Below, piece after piece: positions 56,272-64,000 of a stretch of DNA of 64,000 bases. This stretch comes from Craspedostauros australis (lineage: Eukaryota > Bacillariophyta > Bacillariophyceae > Mastogloiales > Achnanthaceae). Under the pieces are notes generated by a model that was given only the letters and a program-made list of their open reading frames with translations, was not told the origin of the DNA and made no database searches. Location of the stretch: contig JAMXDE010000024.1 of the NCBI GenBank assembly GCA_026770025.1, positions 868,001 through 932,000 of the forward strand, in the 5' to 3' direction. Position 1 is the first letter of the stretch. Each line of letters starts with the position of its first letter. A program made the position numbers and the translations under genes.

Positions 56272-58875
56272 ATGATCATGAAGATGCTGTCGCCGATGCT
56301 GCTGACGGTGGCGGCGCTCAGCGTGGGCACCGCCTCCGCGAACACCTGCATCAACGCTGGAAGCCTCTGCACGGAACCCGACACCCCGGACAACTGCTGC
56401 GAGGGCATGTACTGCAAGCAGTACTCGGTGTACTGGAGCTCGTGCCTCCAAGGAACCGCGCCTCCGCCGCCTCTGGTCACCAACACGCTCTCCCTGCGCA
56501 TGACCGTGCAGGAGGACAACCTGGACCAGATCCGCATCATCACGGAGTCCAACCTCGAGGTGCCGCAGTGCCTGTACGAGCCGGGCGTCGACGGCGAGAT
56601 CACCCTGATCCCGGGACCATGGTCGTCGCAGATGAACAAGCTCGAGAGCAACAGCGGCCTCTTCATGTGGCAGGAGAAGTCCGGCGTCGTGCTGCCCGGC
56701 GACCTCAAGGTGGACGTGCTCAAGACCTACGACCACACCAACGACTGCGAGGTCTACGAAGCCCAGGACGTCGACTACACCGTCTCCCAGTGGTGCGGAA
56801 CCTCGTGGGCCGAGGCCTCCGACAAGTGCAACGCCTCCTGCATGCAGACCGGCTACGACCAGGAGTGCATCGACCAGCTGGGACCCGGCTCCAAGTGCTT
56901 CGGACAGATCAGCAACTGCGGCCGCTTCAACCGCAAGCTGCAGGTCCCCCCACCGGACTTCTCCGACACCCTCGTGGCCGACGGAAAGCGCAAGTTCAAC
57001 AGCTACATCATCCACGGCGACACCCTCACGGGCATCTCCGGCACCTACCAGGGATTCATCCGCTTCTTCGGCCAGACCATCGTGGCCGTGCAGTACACCA
57101 AGGACGGACTCGACATCACCGATGGCCTGTTCGGCATGTCTGACACCATCTACCCCACCAAGCCCGGCGCCGTGGGATCCACCGGCCGCGGCTTCGAGCT
57201 CGGCGGCAACGGCAACGGAGACTTCTTCACGATCTGCCGCAACAAGTTCATCACCCTCCAGGGCCAGACCTGCCCTGAGACTGCGGCCAGCGCCTGCACC
57301 CAGACCGTCAACCTCGGCTACAACGTCGGACCGTCCTCCGGCAACAACGCCTTCGGGGAGGACTACCCCATCACCGACCCCCTGGCTTCCATGTCCAGCC
57401 CCTTCGGACGCGACGACTCCATCGCCTTCCTCACCCTGCAGAGCTACCACTCCTTCCGGGCAGCCGAGGTGGAAGGAAAGATGGTCATCGGCAGAGACCT
57501 AATCATCAAGCCGGACGGTGCCAACTCCCTCGTGCAGGCCGGACACGGGTCCGGAATCATCCCCAACGTGGGAGAGGACATCATGATCGTCGGTGGCAAC
57601 ATCAAGGTGGAGAGAGACGTCTCCGTCATGGAGACCGGAACCCCGGGAGGCAACATCATCTACGCCGGAACCTACGAGGACTTCGGCACCGACGGCCTCA
57701 GACTCGGGTTCGGTGGACAGCGCATCAACAAGCCAAACCTAGACATGGCACCGTACATCGAGATCATGGAGAACGTCCTCCTCAAGTCCGAGTACTGGGC
57801 CAGCCTCTCGCCAAATGGGGTCTTCCTCCCGTACACCGAGGGACCAAACGACAACACCATCCTGTTCAAGGCTGGCCAGGACAACGCCTGCGTCCAGATC
57901 TTCCACGTCGACCAGAAGGACTTGGGCAACCTCGCGTACGGTGTGAACGTCCAGTTCGATGCCTCCCTCGCCGGCAAGACCATCCTCATCAACGTCGCGG
58001 CCGACCCAACCACCGGCCTTGCCAAGATCAGCCACCTGTCCAACTTCATCGACCCATTCGGCAACGGCGGATTCGACTTCACGTCGAAGACCACCGCCAG
58101 CATCATGTGGAACTTCTACGACGCAACTCACGTCGAGCTGGGTAACGACGAGATTTCCAACGGCCAGTTCCGCGGAACCGTCATCGTCCCCAAGGGAAGC
58201 CTCCGCATGACCATGCCTGGACAGTCCGGACGCATGCTCGTCGCCGCGGACATCATGCACGACTTCGTCGGCAGCGAGTTCCACAACTACAAGTTCGACC
58301 CAGTCTGCGAGCTCCCAGACCCACCGACATTCCCAATTCCACAGGAGTGCCAGACGCCCGCACCATATGCCATGGCACCAGACACCGAGACCGGGGCACC
58401 CACCATGGCGCCAACTCCGTACCAGTGCCCAGAGGACATCGAGCTGCTGATGCAGGTCGGCAACACCACCTGGACCAGCGCTGACCTCCCCATCATCATC
58501 ATCGAACAGAACACCACCAGCGTGACGTTCCGCATCAAGCAGGAGTGGGCCGAGGAGCTGTCCTTCATGTACATCCTCTTCGATCAGGAGATCACCAGCG
58601 ATGAAATCTGCTACACCCACGCGGACATCCCGCCGGAGGCCACCTTCACCTACACCGCCATGTGCACGCACGAGAGCAAGGTCGCCATGGTGGAGATCTG
58701 GACCGCCGACGACAGCTTCCTCGTGGGGACCGACAACGCCGTCGTGCCAGAGTGCTGCCATTCCCCAGATGATGACACCTTCCCCAAGGTTCAGTACTGC
58801 TTCGAACTGCACTGCGTGACGCAGTGTCCCGATGCGGAACCTGTCGAGGGACGCAGACTTCGCGGGTTCAATTAA
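56272..58875 (+). CDS. Secreted choice-of-anchor-A surface protein with cysteine-rich N terminus
   Basis: 867 residues, ATG at 56272. Signal peptide about 1-23 (cleavage after TASA). Residues 24-60 hold a knottin-like cysteine pattern (C-x6-C, CC, C, C). Residues about 170-215 form a second Cys-rich block (WCGTSWAEASDKCNASC...C...C...C) of a type I associate with stramenopile secreted proteins. Residues about 350-675 match the choice-of-anchor A beta fold: NAFGEDYPITDPLA, a SFRAAEVEGKMVIGRDLIIK entry segment, GTPGGNIIYAG, SNGQFRGTVIVPKGSLRM and the diagnostic closing GSEFHNYKFDP. A Pro/Thr linker leads to a C-terminal domain of about 145 residues with further cysteines. Likely an exported wall, mucilage or adhesion protein. 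Codons are almost entirely C/G-ending, pointing to high expression. Confidence 0.87.
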   Translation: MIMKMLSPMLLTVAALSVGTASANTCINAGSLCTEPDTPDNCCEGMYCKQYSVYWSSCLQGTAPPPPLVTNTLSLRMTVQEDNLDQIRIITESNLEVPQCLYEPGVDGEITLIPGPWSSQMNKLESNSGLFMWQEKSGVVLPGDLKVDVLKTYDHTNDCEVYEAQDVDYTVSQWCGTSWAEASDKCNASCMQTGYDQECIDQLGPGSKCFGQISNCGRFNRKLQVPPPDFSDTLVADGKRKFNSYIIHGDTLTGISGTYQGFIRFFGQTIVAVQYTKDGLDITDGLFGMSDTIYPTKPGAVGSTGRGFELGGNGNGDFFTICRNKFITLQGQTCPETAASACTQTVNLGYNVGPSSGNNAFGEDYPITDPLASMSSPFGRDDSIAFLTLQSYHSFRAAEVEGKMVIGRDLIIKPDGANSLVQAGHGSGIIPNVGEDIMIVGGNIKVERDVSVMETGTPGGNIIYAGTYEDFGTDGLRLGFGGQRINKPNLDMAPYIEIMENVLLKSEYWASLSPNGVFLPYTEGPNDNTILFKAGQDNACVQIFHVDQKDLGNLAYGVNVQFDASLAGKTILINVAADPTTGLAKISHLSNFIDPFGNGGFDFTSKTTASIMWNFYDATHVELGNDEISNGQFRGTVIVPKGSLRMTMPGQSGRMLVAADIMHDFVGSEFHNYKFDPVCELPDPPTFPIPQECQTPAPYAMAPDTETGAPTMAPTPYQCPEDIELLMQVGNTTWTSADLPIIIIEQNTTSVTFRIKQEWAEELSFMYILFDQEITSDEICYTHADIPPEATFTYTAMCTHESKVAMVEIWTADDSFLVGTDNAVVPECCHSPDDDTFPKVQYCFELHCVTQCPDAEPVEGRRLRGFN

Positions 58876-59529
58876 ATTTGATCAAAGGCCTGGCGCGGAA
58901 TGAAACGACGTTCTGACGGGAAGCGCAAGTGCAGTGTCTACGGCTGGCATGGTGTGGTATGGTATGATATGATACCATTCTGTACTACTATGGACTCAAT
59001 ACTCGGACGATACTCACTCACACTTGGGAGATCTGCTGGGAGCAGTCCGCTGACCAACACTCAAACGAACATGGCGCGCCATAGAAACGAAAGACATGAG
59101 AATAAAGAAAGAAGCAAGGCCACATCCATCCCATACACACAGATGGAACCCCAAACACAATACCACTAGTTGCATATTATCATAACCATTATTTCCAACA
59201 CTATGATGCGGCCATCGTGCTTGTGTTATCGTTACGCCTCTGGCGTGTCGCCGTACGAGTGAGGTGCGGATGTTCTCCACGCACAAACACTGCAGCGAGG
59301 CAGCTGAGTTCTGTTTGGTCTGGACAGAATCTCTGCATGAAAGGCGCACCACCATAAAGGAGCAGTTGTTGTCCAGGAACTCCCTTTCCACTTGATGAAC
59401 AAGCAGAGAACGATCGATGCCATCTGGCGAGCGGATCGTGATGCGTTGCTGTCATATAACATGATACCATACTGCGCAATCCAGCCATAACTATAACTGC
59501 TGCCACACGAATACACTTTGACAATCATC
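58876..59529. other. Intergenic spacer
   Basis: 654 bp with no supported gene; contains a short ATGGTATGATATGATACC repeat-like stretch near 58955-58977. Confidence 0.4.
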
Positions 59530-60522
59530 ATGGAGCTGATTCAGCGACGATGGCGCGACAGAACCGCTCTCTGCGTCGCTCTTGCGATTGCCATCTGCGT
59601 TGGCTGGCATGGTCGTTTGATGATGATCCAGGAATCCAACACGGCGATCTCCGTTCAGCAGCGTCTGCAGGCGGTGGATCATGTCATGATGCAGAATGGC
59701 GGACCATCTGCAACCACCACGATCCACATCTACCACCTCATCAACCTCTACTCCGTCCCATCCGATCCAATCTACTATCCATTCAACAAAGCACAGAACG
59801 TCACGATCGCAAGCATGTTGCGTGCCAAACAACATGCGCATCGTCACATCGTCGTCCATCTCGTCGCTGCCATCTTGGTCAACGACACGGCCGCTTCAAA
59901 CGTCGCCTTCGACGCCATCTTACCACTGCACAAGTCCTACCACAAGCTGCCCTTCCTGCAGGAAATGTTTGATGCCTTGCGACAGTACATGCCGCAGGAT
60001 CCAACGGCGCTGATCGTCTTTACCAATTCTGATATAGGTCTACATCGTGACTTTTACAATTTCATCGCGGATGTGCCGCACGCATCGTTCACGATCAATC
60101 GGCGCATCGTGCCTGCGTCAAATACCGATCTCGATTGGATATATGAGCGCATACCGCAGGGCGGGTACCATCCTGGCAAGGATTGTTTTGTGATGCGTCA
60201 GCATATCGACGTGCAGTTCGGTGATCTGTTCGTGGGGCATCCGCCTTGGGGGCGCGCCATCGACGTGCAGCTGCATCGTGCAGGTCACGGCCATGTCAAT
60301 CTGGACAGCGGAACCAATGCGACGTTTCATCTGGGGGATGATGCGGGCTGGATGCGCAAGACCAACCTCGTTTACATGCACAGCAAGCAGCGCAAGGCCA
60401 TTCGCGATTGCGTACCCATCCAATGGAAGTTGGGACAGATCCGGTCCATGACGCAGGAGCGCTATCAGAACACCATCAACTGCGCCAAACTATTTCGGTC
60501 CTTGGATCGGGACAAGCAATAG
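59530..60522 (+). CDS. Type II membrane protein, possible glycosyltransferase
   Basis: 330 residues, ATG at 59530. A single N-terminal membrane helix (about 12-29, TALCVALAIAICVGW) after a short basic segment gives a type II, Golgi-like topology. The luminal part contains IVFTNSDIGLHRDFY (D168), resembling the strand-end acidic motif used by nucleotide-sugar-dependent transferases, and GGYHPGKDCFVM, VGHPPWGRAIDV and DDAGWMRKTNLVYMH, which look like conserved active-site loops. Several N-glycosylation sequons are present. I do not recognise the exact family; donor and acceptor are unknown. It is convergent with the acidic ORF at 60650. Confidence 0.72.
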   Translation: MELIQRRWRDRTALCVALAIAICVGWHGRLMMIQESNTAISVQQRLQAVDHVMMQNGGPSATTTIHIYHLINLYSVPSDPIYYPFNKAQNVTIASMLRAKQHAHRHIVVHLVAAILVNDTAASNVAFDAILPLHKSYHKLPFLQEMFDALRQYMPQDPTALIVFTNSDIGLHRDFYNFIADVPHASFTINRRIVPASNTDLDWIYERIPQGGYHPGKDCFVMRQHIDVQFGDLFVGHPPWGRAIDVQLHRAGHGHVNLDSGTNATFHLGDDAGWMRKTNLVYMHSKQRKAIRDCVPIQWKLGQIRSMTQERYQNTINCAKLFRSLDRDKQ

Positions 60523-60649
60523 GCTATGACACCGTGGTCTGGAACATTGATAGAACGTGCGAGTGTACCCACACAATAGTCTGTTCTCTATGATTAGGCC
60601 GCCTTGCGACGACTGCTGCTTCTCGTGCTGCGAACGCTCGTTGCGCTGG

Positions 60650-63600
60650 TTACCGATTGCTCGTCCGGGTCGGCCTTCTTGGCGCGTGTGCCACGTGTGG
60701 ACCGTGTGGCGGGGTTGCGCGCTTGCGTGGCGTGGGAGCCGTGGGTTCTTTCTCCTCGACCTCGGCCATTGCTTCCTCTGCTTTGCCTGCGCCTTCGTCT
60801 TCGGATGCCGCCGCTATTGCCTTTGCAGCTGCTCTGGTGGACGATCGCGTCGAACGTCGGCTGGAAACGGACATGACGGAGGCCGTGTCATCATCTTTTG
60901 CTGCGCTTGCCTCCTCATCCGCGGACTTGCGGCTTCTTGCTGTTTGTCGACGACTGCGCCGGGTCGGAGTTTTGGGAATCGTTGATGTCGGCGGCTTCTT
61001 TTTGCGGGCACTGCGCCGGGTGAGTGGCCTCTCCTCTTCCGCCTCTTTCTCGTTCGCACCATCTTGCTCTGGACCCTTCTCGGCATCGGCTTGCTTGTCA
61101 CCATCCTGAGGTTGAGCGGCAGCATCTCTTGCCTCCGTCTTTTCAGCTGTTGTTGCCGCCTCGCCTTGCAAGACTGTGGTGATCTCCACAGGGATGTCGG
61201 AGCCGTCCTTCTCCTTTTCCTGTTCATCATCCGCCTTGGTCGCGTCGTCGTCGTCGTCGTCGTCGTGGTTCCCATGATCTTCTTTGTGATCGTCGTGATG
61301 AAGCTCGCTGACGTCGTCGTCCGCATTGTCGATGACGGCTTTGCCAGCGTCTGCATCGTCGTTGACTTCGGGCACTGGTGGCAGTGCTGCCTCCATTTCT
61401 TCGACACGTTTCTTCTTCCGCCGCGGCGTGCGTGCCATTGCACTGAGTGCGGCAGCCTTGGTCGTTGGCTTCCTCGACCGGGTGCTTCGGCGCCGTTCAC
61501 TCACAGTGGACTTCGAACCGACGCTCGAAATGTCGCTCTTGTCATCCTCGCTGACCACTTCTTGAGGTGTCTCACTTTTCTTGGATCTCGTTCGCCTGCG
61601 TGGTTTTTTCGGCGCCGGCGACTCAGCTGTCATTGGCGATGGTTCCTCCGCTGCTGCCTTGTCGTCAGTCTCTCCCTCTTGCCCCTTGGGATCGTCCTGC
61701 TGCTGAGCTTCCGTTGGCTGCTCTTCGTTGGACGGCTGCTGATCCTTGGCTGTTTCCATTGATTCCTTCACGGCTGGAATTGGCACAGGTTCTGCTTCTG
61801 CTTCGGCCTCCGTTTCTACTTCTGCTTCAGCCTCAGCCTCAGCCTCCACTTCAGGAGCACCCTCGTCCGAGACATCGATTTCAATGACTTCACTCGCTTC
61901 TGGAATATCTACATCTTGCGCCTCGTCAGATTCCAGCTTCACTGCCTGATGGAGCGTCTCTTCCGGCTCCAGCTTCGCAGATTCTCGTGGAGGTGTAGCT
62001 TCTATCTTCGCCTCCTCTTGCTCAGCGACTTGCTCTTCTGCGACGGCCTCCTCGACATCTGCTACATCGGGTGGGGCATCCGATGCTGGTCCAGCAGATT
62101 CCAACACAGCTGCATCAGGAGCATCAGGAGCATCAGCAGTATCGTTTGGTTGCTCGATCTCTCTTTCGTTTTGCATTGGCGAATCGGCCTCCGCTTCGGC
62201 CGTTTCGATTGGTGCGTTCTCGTCTTGTTGCTGTACTTCTGATGCAGTAGGGACGGTCGACTCGGTGGCATCTTTCCCGACTGCCGGAACTGACAGCTCC
62301 GGTTCATCTTCACCTTGGTCAGCGTCGATTACGGGGCTGGCTGATGCCTCGTTGTTCGCTACCTCCTTGGTCGTCTCCGCTTGTGCGTCTGCATTGGCAT
62401 CCACTGTTGTGGTCATCTCCGCATCTTGAGCCGCATCCTCATTCTTGCTGCTGTTGTCGTCATCATCCTTGTGATCGTGGTGTTCGTTGCGAGCTTCACC
62501 CTCGGTATTTACCTCAGCCTTAGCCTCGCCATCTTCATTGTCGACAACGGGGGCAGAAGGAGCAACAGAATCAGCGACTTCATCTTCTTGAGCCTCACTA
62601 TCGACCAATTCGACCTGTTCTTCTTTTTGCATTACGACGTCGGTGCCTTCAACAGGTGGATCCGTATCTGCATCTGCATCGACATCTGCATCGATATCTG
62701 CATCGGCATCTGCATCGGCATCCGCATCCACAGCATCTTCAACTGTCATGCTTTTCGTAGCATCATCGTCGTCAACGTCAACTTCCATGCTTTCCGCGGC
62801 ATCAGCAACTTCCATATCATCGCCATCGCCATTGCCTGCATCAACATCAACGTCCACATCTTCAGCGGCGTCTTCAGTTGCAATCTCATTATTGGCATCG
62901 GCAATTTGCACATCATCGCCATTGCTTGCATCGTCGTCCACGTCGATGGCGACAGCAACAGTCGCACCCGTTTCACCCACATCTGCGTCTTGTCCCTCCA
63001 TGGCTTCATTGCTGTCATGAACTTGCTGAGCCTCAAGTTCAACTGCAGTGTCTGCCACGACAGTTGCGTCAGCCTTGACATCCGCCTCGACATCTTCCAC
63101 AACGTCCGCGTTGGCCTCCGCACCACCGTCGCCTTCACCATCTTCATCGATGTCTGCCTCGACATCAACGTCTGCGTCGGTGTGTCCCTCCGTGTGGTTA
63201 TCCTCGACATCCATCGCACTCGATTCGTCGTGAGCCTCCGTGGCCGAATTCATCGACTCGAGGTTGTGCAAGGAGGCTTCTTCCTCCTCTCTGCTGCCAC
63301 GACCGTGACCAATGATCTCGATGGATGGCTCCTGATCGGTTTCTGTCACAGGATCCTCAGCAGACGTTTCAGAGCCGGCCCCCTTTTCGTCGTAGGCCTC
63401 GGACGCACCGTCCACTGGTGCCGCGACCATCGATTCTTGCTCCTTCGAATCGGGGGGAAGCATATCGCCTGTTCCACCTTCTTGTTTGGATCTCGATCTG
63501 ACCATCAGCCTGGAGCCTGGCCCGCCACGAGAGTCGCCTTCAACTCTGGCTTCGGGCAGGATCTGTGTTGTAGGCATGTCGACGACCTCTTCGCGCCCAC

Positions 63601-63982
63601 TTGATTGCAGGTGCGGCGGGAGAGACGCGCTAACATCCACAGCGAGTCCTTCTGCAGCACCATCCATTGAGCCCAAAGTGTGAGCTGGTTGGTCCGCTTC
63701 GAGACCTGCGGTAGCGACATCGCCTGCAACCATAGATGCTGGTACCGAGGATGCACCGGGACTTTCGGCAATGGCGCCACCCCCCTCCACATTCGAAGCC
63801 GATACCGCCGCCTGTTGAGCTGGCGGGGAGGTGGGTTGATCGAACGTCGTCTCGGTGTTGCTGCTCATGGCCCCATGCATGTCGCGTGAGATATCTCGGT
63901 CCGCACGAGCTGCCGCGTCCACAATCGGATCATCCTGCTTCGTGTCGGCACCTTCGTGTGTCTTTGCCTTCTCCATGTCCAT
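60650..63982 (-). CDS. Long acidic, Asp/Ala/Glu-rich protein with basic C terminus (chromatin-like; may extend past the window)
   Basis: 1110 residues from the ATG at 63982, but the frame stays open to the window edge at 64000, so the true start may lie outside. Most of the protein is acidic low complexity, including a DADADADADIDADVDADADTD run near 62660-62740. The C-terminal third alternates acidic stretches with basic, AT-hook-like or PEST-flanked clusters: PKKPRRRTRSKKSE, RRSTRSRKPTTKAAAL, RTPRRKKKRVEE, TRRSARKKKPPTS, TPTRRSRRQTARSRKS and SSRRSTRSSTRAAAK. Acidic domains with such basic clusters are typical of histone-binding or chromosome-associated proteins, but no fold is identifiable. 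Many GAT/GAC triplet runs make it prone to slippage. Confidence 0.75.
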   Translation of the reverse strand: MDMEKAKTHEGADTKQDDPIVDAAARADRDISRDMHGAMSSNTETTFDQPTSPPAQQAAVSASNVEGGGAIAESPGASSVPASMVAGDVATAGLEADQPAHTLGSMDGAAEGLAVDVSASLPPHLQSSGREEVVDMPTTQILPEARVEGDSRGGPGSRLMVRSRSKQEGGTGDMLPPDSKEQESMVAAPVDGASEAYDEKGAGSETSAEDPVTETDQEPSIEIIGHGRGSREEEEASLHNLESMNSATEAHDESSAMDVEDNHTEGHTDADVDVEADIDEDGEGDGGAEANADVVEDVEADVKADATVVADTAVELEAQQVHDSNEAMEGQDADVGETGATVAVAIDVDDDASNGDDVQIADANNEIATEDAAEDVDVDVDAGNGDGDDMEVADAAESMEVDVDDDDATKSMTVEDAVDADADADADADIDADVDADADTDPPVEGTDVVMQKEEQVELVDSEAQEDEVADSVAPSAPVVDNEDGEAKAEVNTEGEARNEHHDHKDDDDNSSKNEDAAQDAEMTTTVDANADAQAETTKEVANNEASASPVIDADQGEDEPELSVPAVGKDATESTVPTASEVQQQDENAPIETAEAEADSPMQNEREIEQPNDTADAPDAPDAAVLESAGPASDAPPDVADVEEAVAEEQVAEQEEAKIEATPPRESAKLEPEETLHQAVKLESDEAQDVDIPEASEVIEIDVSDEGAPEVEAEAEAEAEVETEAEAEAEPVPIPAVKESMETAKDQQPSNEEQPTEAQQQDDPKGQEGETDDKAAAEEPSPMTAESPAPKKPRRRTRSKKSETPQEVVSEDDKSDISSVGSKSTVSERRRSTRSRKPTTKAAALSAMARTPRRKKKRVEEMEAALPPVPEVNDDADAGKAVIDNADDDVSELHHDDHKEDHGNHDDDDDDDATKADDEQEKEKDGSDIPVEITTVLQGEAATTAEKTEARDAAAQPQDGDKQADAEKGPEQDGANEKEAEEERPLTRRSARKKKPPTSTIPKTPTRRSRRQTARSRKSADEEASAAKDDDTASVMSVSSRRSTRSSTRAAAKAIAAASEDEGAGKAEEAMAEVEEKEPTAPTPRKRATPPHGPHVAHAPRRPTRTSNR

Positions 63983-64000
63983 TTCCAGGGCTTCACGAGC

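Noticed and set aside
55708-57450. 580-codon antisense ORF overlapping the choice-of-anchor-A gene
   Set aside because: Shadow produced by extreme codon bias; no recognisable domain.

Overview
The window is eukaryotic nuclear DNA, probably from a photosynthetic stramenopile and most likely a diatom. I infer this from family content only. The genes supporting it are a secretory 2-oxoglutarate oxygenase fused to ankyrin repeats, a CHASE-domain hybrid histidine kinase, a large mitochondrial NAD-glutamate dehydrogenase, a choice-of-anchor-A surface protein, a piggyBac-type transposon, and many ankyrin proteins. Genes are mostly intronless; GT-AG introns could be worked out in only two (an oxygenase at 18-20 kb and a V-ATPase proteolipid at 27.4-28.5 kb). 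Genes lie on both strands with 0.3-3.6 kb spacers, and there are no operons, ribosome binding sites or CRISPR arrays.

0-13 kb: a secreted acidic protein carrying one cathepsin-propeptide (I29) domain (259-2136). Next is a 21-repeat ankyrin protein on the minus strand (2910-5288). Diverging from it is an ankyrin-BTB gene (5923-6899 plus 10819-11878) split by a complete 3.9-kb piggyBac-type element (6900-10814). The element has 16-bp terminal inverted repeats, an intact DDD transposase and a CTAG target duplication. Removing the element plus one CTAG restores one continuous 678-codon frame.

13-21 kb: a thioredoxin-fold PRXL2-like protein, a coiled-coil protein, a dUTPase with all five motifs and an unusual 260-residue tail, and the three-exon oxygenase.

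21-30 kb: an 1835-residue secreted protein with ten tandem I29-like domains and no protease, plus a second repeat family shared with the gene at 259. It is followed by a V-ATPase proteolipid-c-like gene that lacks the proton-binding glutamate, and a family-16 methyltransferase.

30-47 kb: a gene-poor stretch with decayed ankyrin copies, the hybrid histidine kinase (a 15-bp minisatellite directly abuts its ATG), a large Ser/Lys-rich disordered protein, the glutamate dehydrogenase and a SERF/4F5 protein.

47-64 kb: two more Ser/Lys/Gln-rich disordered proteins, a 3.6-kb gene-free spacer, a secreted choice-of-anchor-A protein, a type II membrane protein that may be a glycosyltransferase, and a long acidic, chromatin-protein-like ORF reaching the window edge.

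The genes do not form one pathway. The strongest internal theme is the pair of secreted I29 proteins, which look like a stand-alone cysteine-protease-inhibitor or surface-scaffold family not tied to any protease here.
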